From assembly GCA_902524945.1 (NCBI GenBank), contig CABZFF010000003.1, positions 59,144 through 123,143 on the forward strand: DNA of 64,000 bases, read 5' to 3'. Under the pieces are notes generated by a model that had not been told where the DNA came from, ran no database searches, and saw only the letters and a program-made list of their open reading frames with translations. Below, piece by piece: positions 60,896 to 64,000 of the stretch (its first letter is position 1; each line of letters begins with the position of its first letter). Position numbers and translations under genes: made by a program. The DNA is from an uncultured Pelagibacteraceae bacterium (lineage in GTDB: Bacteria > Pseudomonadota > Alphaproteobacteria > Pelagibacterales > Pelagibacteraceae).

Positions 60896-61204
60896 ATGAA
60901 AAAAATAATTTATCTATTTATTTCTTTATTATTTTTAATGTCTTGCACGACGATGGAAGATGCAGGTAAAGTCCTGAGAAATGAGAAGATTAAAACCACA
61001 GATGAATTTCTTGTAAAAAAAAAGGAACCACTAATTTTACCGCCAGATTATGATAAAATTCCGGAGCCAGGATCAATTAAAAGCAAGCAAAAAAGTGAAG
61101 ATGATGAAATAAGAAAAATTTTAAAAAATTCTCAAAAAAAATCAAATGAAATTAAATCCTCAATCTCAATTGAAGACTCAATTATTGATAAAATAAGAAA
61201 GTGA
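60896..61204 (+). CDS. DUF3035-type lipoprotein (alphaproteobacterial, possibly BamF-like)
   Basis: The lipoprotein signal has an L-M-S-C lipobox with the Cys at residue 17. The mature part begins with the pattern RNEKIKTTDEFLVKKKEPLI then LPPDYDKIPEP, which I recognise as the DUF3035 signature found after lspA in alphaproteobacteria. A role in outer-membrane protein assembly (a BamC/BamF-like subunit) has been proposed for such proteins; that part is recalled, not shown. 102 residues. The stop overlaps the pgi GTG start by 4 bases. The gene sits directly after the enzyme that would process it. Confidence 0.75.
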   Translation: MKKIIYLFISLLFLMSCTTMEDAGKVLRNEKIKTTDEFLVKKKEPLILPPDYDKIPEPGSIKSKQKSEDDEIRKILKNSQKKSNEIKSSISIEDSIIDKIRK

Positions 61205-62409
61205 TAAAAAAAAAAATATCTATAGAAAACAAAATTTCATTTAAATTATATGGAAATTCCAAAAAGTTTTCAAATAATTACAATAGAGTCTTTAACGAAA
61301 TCTTAAATAATATTGATAATTCACAAAATACGTACAATCTATTTAGTGATACTTTTAAATTGAATTTCAATGCCAGCAAACTTAAATTTTTTAAAAAATT
61401 TAAAGAAATTGTAATAATTGGTATGGGAGGATCAGTTCTTGGTTCAGAGGCGATCTATAATTTTTTGAGAAAAAAGATTAAAAAGAATTTATATTTTTTA
61501 AACAACATGGATGCTGATAAGCTAATTCAGCTTAAAAAAAAGAATTTAAAAAAAGTACTATTTTTGATAATTTCAAAATCTGGAAATACCCTGGAGACAA
61601 TTTCAAACTTATTAGCATTGAATATTTTAAGAAAAAATGCAAAAAATATAATAATAATCTCTGAAAAAAAAAATAATTTTTTATATTTTCTTTCACAAAA
61701 ATTTAATTTGCTTTTTATTGAACATAAAGAATTTATAGGCGGAAGATATTCCGTGCTTTCTGAGGTTGGAATAGTGCCAGCCTTTTTAATGGGATTGAAA
61801 ATAAAATATTTTAGACATGATTTAAAAAAATATTTTAAAAAAAGTAATAATAAGATTTTAAAGGAAAGTGCAATAAAATTGGCTAGTTTGTTATTAAAAG
61901 GAAAATACACAAATTTAATTTTTTTAAATTATTCGTCCCAGTTAGAAAAATTTTTATATTGGCTTCAACAACTTATAGCTGAAAGCTTAGGTAAAGATGG
62001 AAAAGGATTTCTACCAACAATCTCAAATAATCCAAAAGATCATCATAGCTTATTACAATTATACTTAGACGGGCCAAAAGATAAAATATTTTATATCTTC
62101 AGTGTAGAAGAAAAATATGATCTAAAATTAAAAACTAACGTATTAAGAAATAATTTAAAATATCTAAACAATAAAAATTTGAATTTTATTAAGAGTGCCC
62201 AAAGATTAGCTCTGATGCAATCTTTAAAAATAAAAAAAATTCCTTTTAGAGAAATTAAAATTAGAGAAGACGATGAAGAAAGTTTGGTAGAGCTTTTTAG
62301 TTATTTTATTTTAGAAACTTCTATTATTGGTAAACTAATTAGTGTTAATCCTTTTGATCAGCCAGCAGTAGAGCAAGTGAAAAATTCAACAAATAAAATT
62401 CTTAAATAA
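61201..62409 (+). CDS. pgi: Glucose-6-phosphate isomerase (short form)
   Basis: Interconverts glucose-6-phosphate and fructose-6-phosphate. IVIIGMGGSVLGSEAI near residue 73 is the SIS phosphate site, ISKSGNTLETISN near 122, FIGGRYSVLSEVGIVPA near 177 is the PGI signature, and the C-terminal VEQVKNSTNKIL matches the Q.VE..K segment. At 402 residues it is shorter than the usual 445-550 form, as in some compact genomes. The start is GTG, overlapping the preceding stop codon. Confidence 0.9.
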   Translation: MIKKKISIENKISFKLYGNSKKFSNNYNRVFNEILNNIDNSQNTYNLFSDTFKLNFNASKLKFFKKFKEIVIIGMGGSVLGSEAIYNFLRKKIKKNLYFLNNMDADKLIQLKKKNLKKVLFLIISKSGNTLETISNLLALNILRKNAKNIIIISEKKNNFLYFLSQKFNLLFIEHKEFIGGRYSVLSEVGIVPAFLMGLKIKYFRHDLKKYFKKSNNKILKESAIKLASLLLKGKYTNLIFLNYSSQLEKFLYWLQQLIAESLGKDGKGFLPTISNNPKDHHSLLQLYLDGPKDKIFYIFSVEEKYDLKLKTNVLRNNLKYLNNKNLNFIKSAQRLALMQSLKIKKIPFREIKIREDDEESLVELFSYFILETSIIGKLISVNPFDQPAVEQVKNSTNKILK

Positions 62410-62965
62410 ATTTTCCAAAAATAATTTTAGATCTTCCATAATTTCTTATAGACAATATCTTCAAAAGATTTTCTAATTCATCTTCGGAATTTTTTTCCCT
62501 ATGAATAATAACTATATGATTAGAATTAAAAATTTCTTTCTTTTTGATTATTTTCAGAATTTTTACAAATTCTTTGTCTGCAAAAGGCGGGTCAAGAAAA
62601 AAAATTTTGAATTTATCCTTTGATAAAGTTAGTTTTTTGATACTTAATATTTTACCATTTTCTATTTTAACTTTATTAATCAGTGATAATGCTTTTATAT
62701 TAATGTTTAAAATTCTAAGCGCTTCATTATTATTCTCAAAAAAAGTAACTTCTCTTGCACCTCTAGATAAACATTCAAGTCCAAAAGAACCTACACCTGA
62801 GTATAAATCAAGAATATTTGCCTCATTTATTTTAATATTTATCTCTTTTGAATGAGTCAAAATATTAAAAATACTTTCTTTAACAGAGTCTTTGAGTGGT
62901 CTAGTAATATATGATTTCAAATATTGAATTTTTTTTCCTTTAAATTTTCCGCTTATTATTCTCAT
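62402..62965 (-). CDS. rsmD: 16S rRNA (guanine966-N2)-methyltransferase RsmD
   Basis: MRIISGKFKGKKIQYLKS at the start is diagnostic of RsmD, along with TRPLKDSVKESIFNIL near 21. ILDLYSGVGSFGLECLSRGA near 51 is the SAM motif, and FFLDPPFADKE near 123 is the catalytic DPPF. 187 residues is normal. It overlaps pgi by 8 bases and purD by 26 bases. Confidence 0.93.
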   Translation of the reverse strand: MRIISGKFKGKKIQYLKSYITRPLKDSVKESIFNILTHSKEINIKINEANILDLYSGVGSFGLECLSRGAREVTFFENNNEALRILNINIKALSLINKVKIENGKILSIKKLTLSKDKFKIFFLDPPFADKEFVKILKIIKKKEIFNSNHIVIIHREKNSEDELENLLKILSIRNYGRSKIIFGKFI

Positions 62966-64000
62966 TTTTTTTTATTACTTTCCAACCTATATCTTTCCTA
63001 AAAAAACCATTACCCCAATTTAATTTTTTAATTGACTTAACAATCTTTTCTCGAATTTTGAAAAAATTATTTCCTAACCCAGTAAAGTTTAAAACTCTAC
63101 CACCAACTGAAAAAAAACTTCCATCAATTAATCTTGTTCCAGCGTGGTAAATATAGAAATTTTTCTCATTCTTAATTTTATGCAATCTTTCAATTTTTAA
63201 ATTTTTTTTATATTTTCCCGGATAACCTTTTGAACATAGTACAATCGTCATACATTTTTCTTTAAGCCAATTTATTTTAGTTTTTTTTAAATTGTCATTG
63301 ACACTATTATAAATTATTTTCAAAAAATCTGTTTTAAGTCTGGGCAATATAACCTGACACTCTGGGTCACCCATTCTTATATTGTACTCAATTAAATAAG
63401 GCTCCCCCTTTTTTATCATCAAACCTACATACAAAAAACCTCTATAAGGATGACCTTTTGCTTTTAAATATTTGAGTGTTGGTTTTACAATTCTATCAAT
63501 TATTTTTTTTTCTAATTTTGTATTTATTATTGGTGCTGGAGAATAAGCACCCATTCCACCGGTATTTCGTCCCTTATCATTTTCCTTTACTCTTTTATGA
63601 TCTTGGGCAGAACCAAAAAATTTAAAATTATTCCTATCTACAATAAGAAAATAACTTGCCTCTTCACCATCTAAAAACTCTTCAAGTACAATTTTTTTCG
63701 AAGATTTAAATTTACCTTTAAAGATCTCTTTTGATATATTTAATACTTGTTTTTTGTTACTACAAATAGTTACACCTTTTCCAGCGGCTAAACCATCTGC
63801 TTTAACAACTATTGGAAAACTGTTATCTTTTAAAAAATTTAGTACGTGAAGTTTATTTTTACATATTTTATATGCTGCAGTTGGAATTTTTTCAGATTTA
63901 CATATTTTTTTCATAAAAGCTTTTGAACCTTCTAGTTTTGAGGCAAATTTGTCAGGTCCAAAGACTTTTACTTTATTTTTGATTAAAAAATCTACTATCC
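62940..64000 (-). CDS. purD: Phosphoribosylamine-glycine ligase, 5' end outside window
   Basis: ATP-grasp enzyme of purine synthesis. The frame is open to the window edge: upstream of the internal Met at 63914, the reading continues with KVKVFGPDKFASKLEGSKAFMK, written here as KVKVFGPDKFA and LEGSKAFMK, the known PurD region near residue 95-115. PIVVKADGLAAGKGVTI, VLEEFLDGEEASYF, RNTGGMGAYSPAP and RMGDPECQVILPR follow in the expected order. About 353 codons are visible; the first roughly 75 residues lie beyond the window. It overlaps the rsmD start by 26 bases. Confidence 0.95.
   Translation of the reverse strand, partial: IVDFLIKNKVKVFGPDKFASKLEGSKAFMKKICKSEKIPTAAYKICKNKLHVLNFLKDNSFPIVVKADGLAAGKGVTICSNKKQVLNISKEIFKGKFKSSKKIVLEEFLDGEEASYFLIVDRNNFKFFGSAQDHKRVKENDKGRNTGGMGAYSPAPIINTKLEKKIIDRIVKPTLKYLKAKGHPYRGFLYVGLMIKKGEPYLIEYNIRMGDPECQVILPRLKTDFLKIIYNSVNDNLKKTKINWLKEKCMTIVLCSKGYPGKYKKNLKIERLHKIKNEKNFYIYHAGTRLIDGSFFSVGGRVLNFTGLGNNFFKIREKIVKSIKKLNWGNGFFRKDIGWKVIKKNENNKRKI

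Overview
The window reads as a densely packed, AT-rich alphaproteobacterial chromosome segment, most likely from the SAR11 group (Pelagibacterales). Evidence: very low GC content, intergenic gaps mostly under 50 bases, many ATGA/TAATG overlaps, few Shine-Dalgarno sites and frequent TTG/GTG starts. Markers fitting that group are GcrA, a class IIA HAD protein, the order trpF-trpB-trpA-accD-folC, the hisS-hisZ-hisG block, and a tRNA-His without G-1. No insertion sequence, prophage, integrase or CRISPR array was seen. This is core genome with a few accessory-looking patches.

Layout. 1-4.7 kb: end of a DapA-family gene, cfa, a lysine-rich coiled-coil protein, an exported NAPE-PLD-like hydrolase, a small lipoprotein and a YbgC-type thioesterase. 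4.7-5.05 kb: a sparse stretch with a possible 40-aa frame and a terminator. 5-10.2 kb: purEK, then a leftward run of FAH hydrolase, a 36-aa basic protein, an SRAP/HMCES protein and a TauD-type dioxygenase, then membrane and flavoprotein genes. 10.3-15.2 kb: RlmN-like, ADP-ribosylglycohydrolase-like, rmuC, sbcB and thioredoxin. 15.2-27.6 kb: a long leftward block (folC, accD, trpA, trpB, trpF, pyrF, ihfB, rpsA, cmk, aroA, lptB, lptC, kdsD, rnd). 27.6-34.1 kb: an NDUFA9-like protein, an SMR-like protein and a complete ugpBAECQ operon for glycerol-3-phosphate and glycerophosphodiester uptake. 34-38 kb: a lipid kinase, small membrane proteins, a PiT-like transporter, a MIP channel and gcrA. 38-43.3 kb: an ABC-2 permease, argD, argF, a membrane cytochrome c, kdsB and pheA. 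43.3-46 kb: ffs (SRP RNA), dnaX, ybaB and recR. 46-49.7 kb: glcB, accA and a cold-shock gene. 49.9-53 kb: tRNA-His, hisS, hisZ and hisG. 53-64 kb: a methyltransferase-like gene, groESL with a sigma-32-like promoter, then HAD, ribF, ileS, lspA, a DUF3035 lipoprotein and pgi, then rsmD and a partial purD.

Genes that work together: envelope supply (cfa, kdsD, kdsB, lptBC, lspA, accA/accD), phosphorus scavenging (ugp, ugpQ, PiT-like), amino acids (trp, arg, his, phe) and purines (purE, purK, purD).

Most notable observations: (1) trpF, trpB and trpA, with their neighbours accD and folC, carry substitutions at motifs normally fixed in their families, including loss of both partners of the known alpha-D56/beta-K167 contact of tryptophan synthase. 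(2) A non-canonical tRNA-His (no G-1, U72, A73) lies 4 bases upstream of its synthetase gene and heads a histidine-only operon. (3) ffs similarly lies 7 bases upstream of dnaX. (4) dnaX has an A9 run at a position that would yield a gamma-like product by slippage. (5) AccA has a C-terminal membrane-like tail, and the SMR-family protein lacks its essential glutamate. Motif comparisons rest on remembered family consensus, not on alignments run here.
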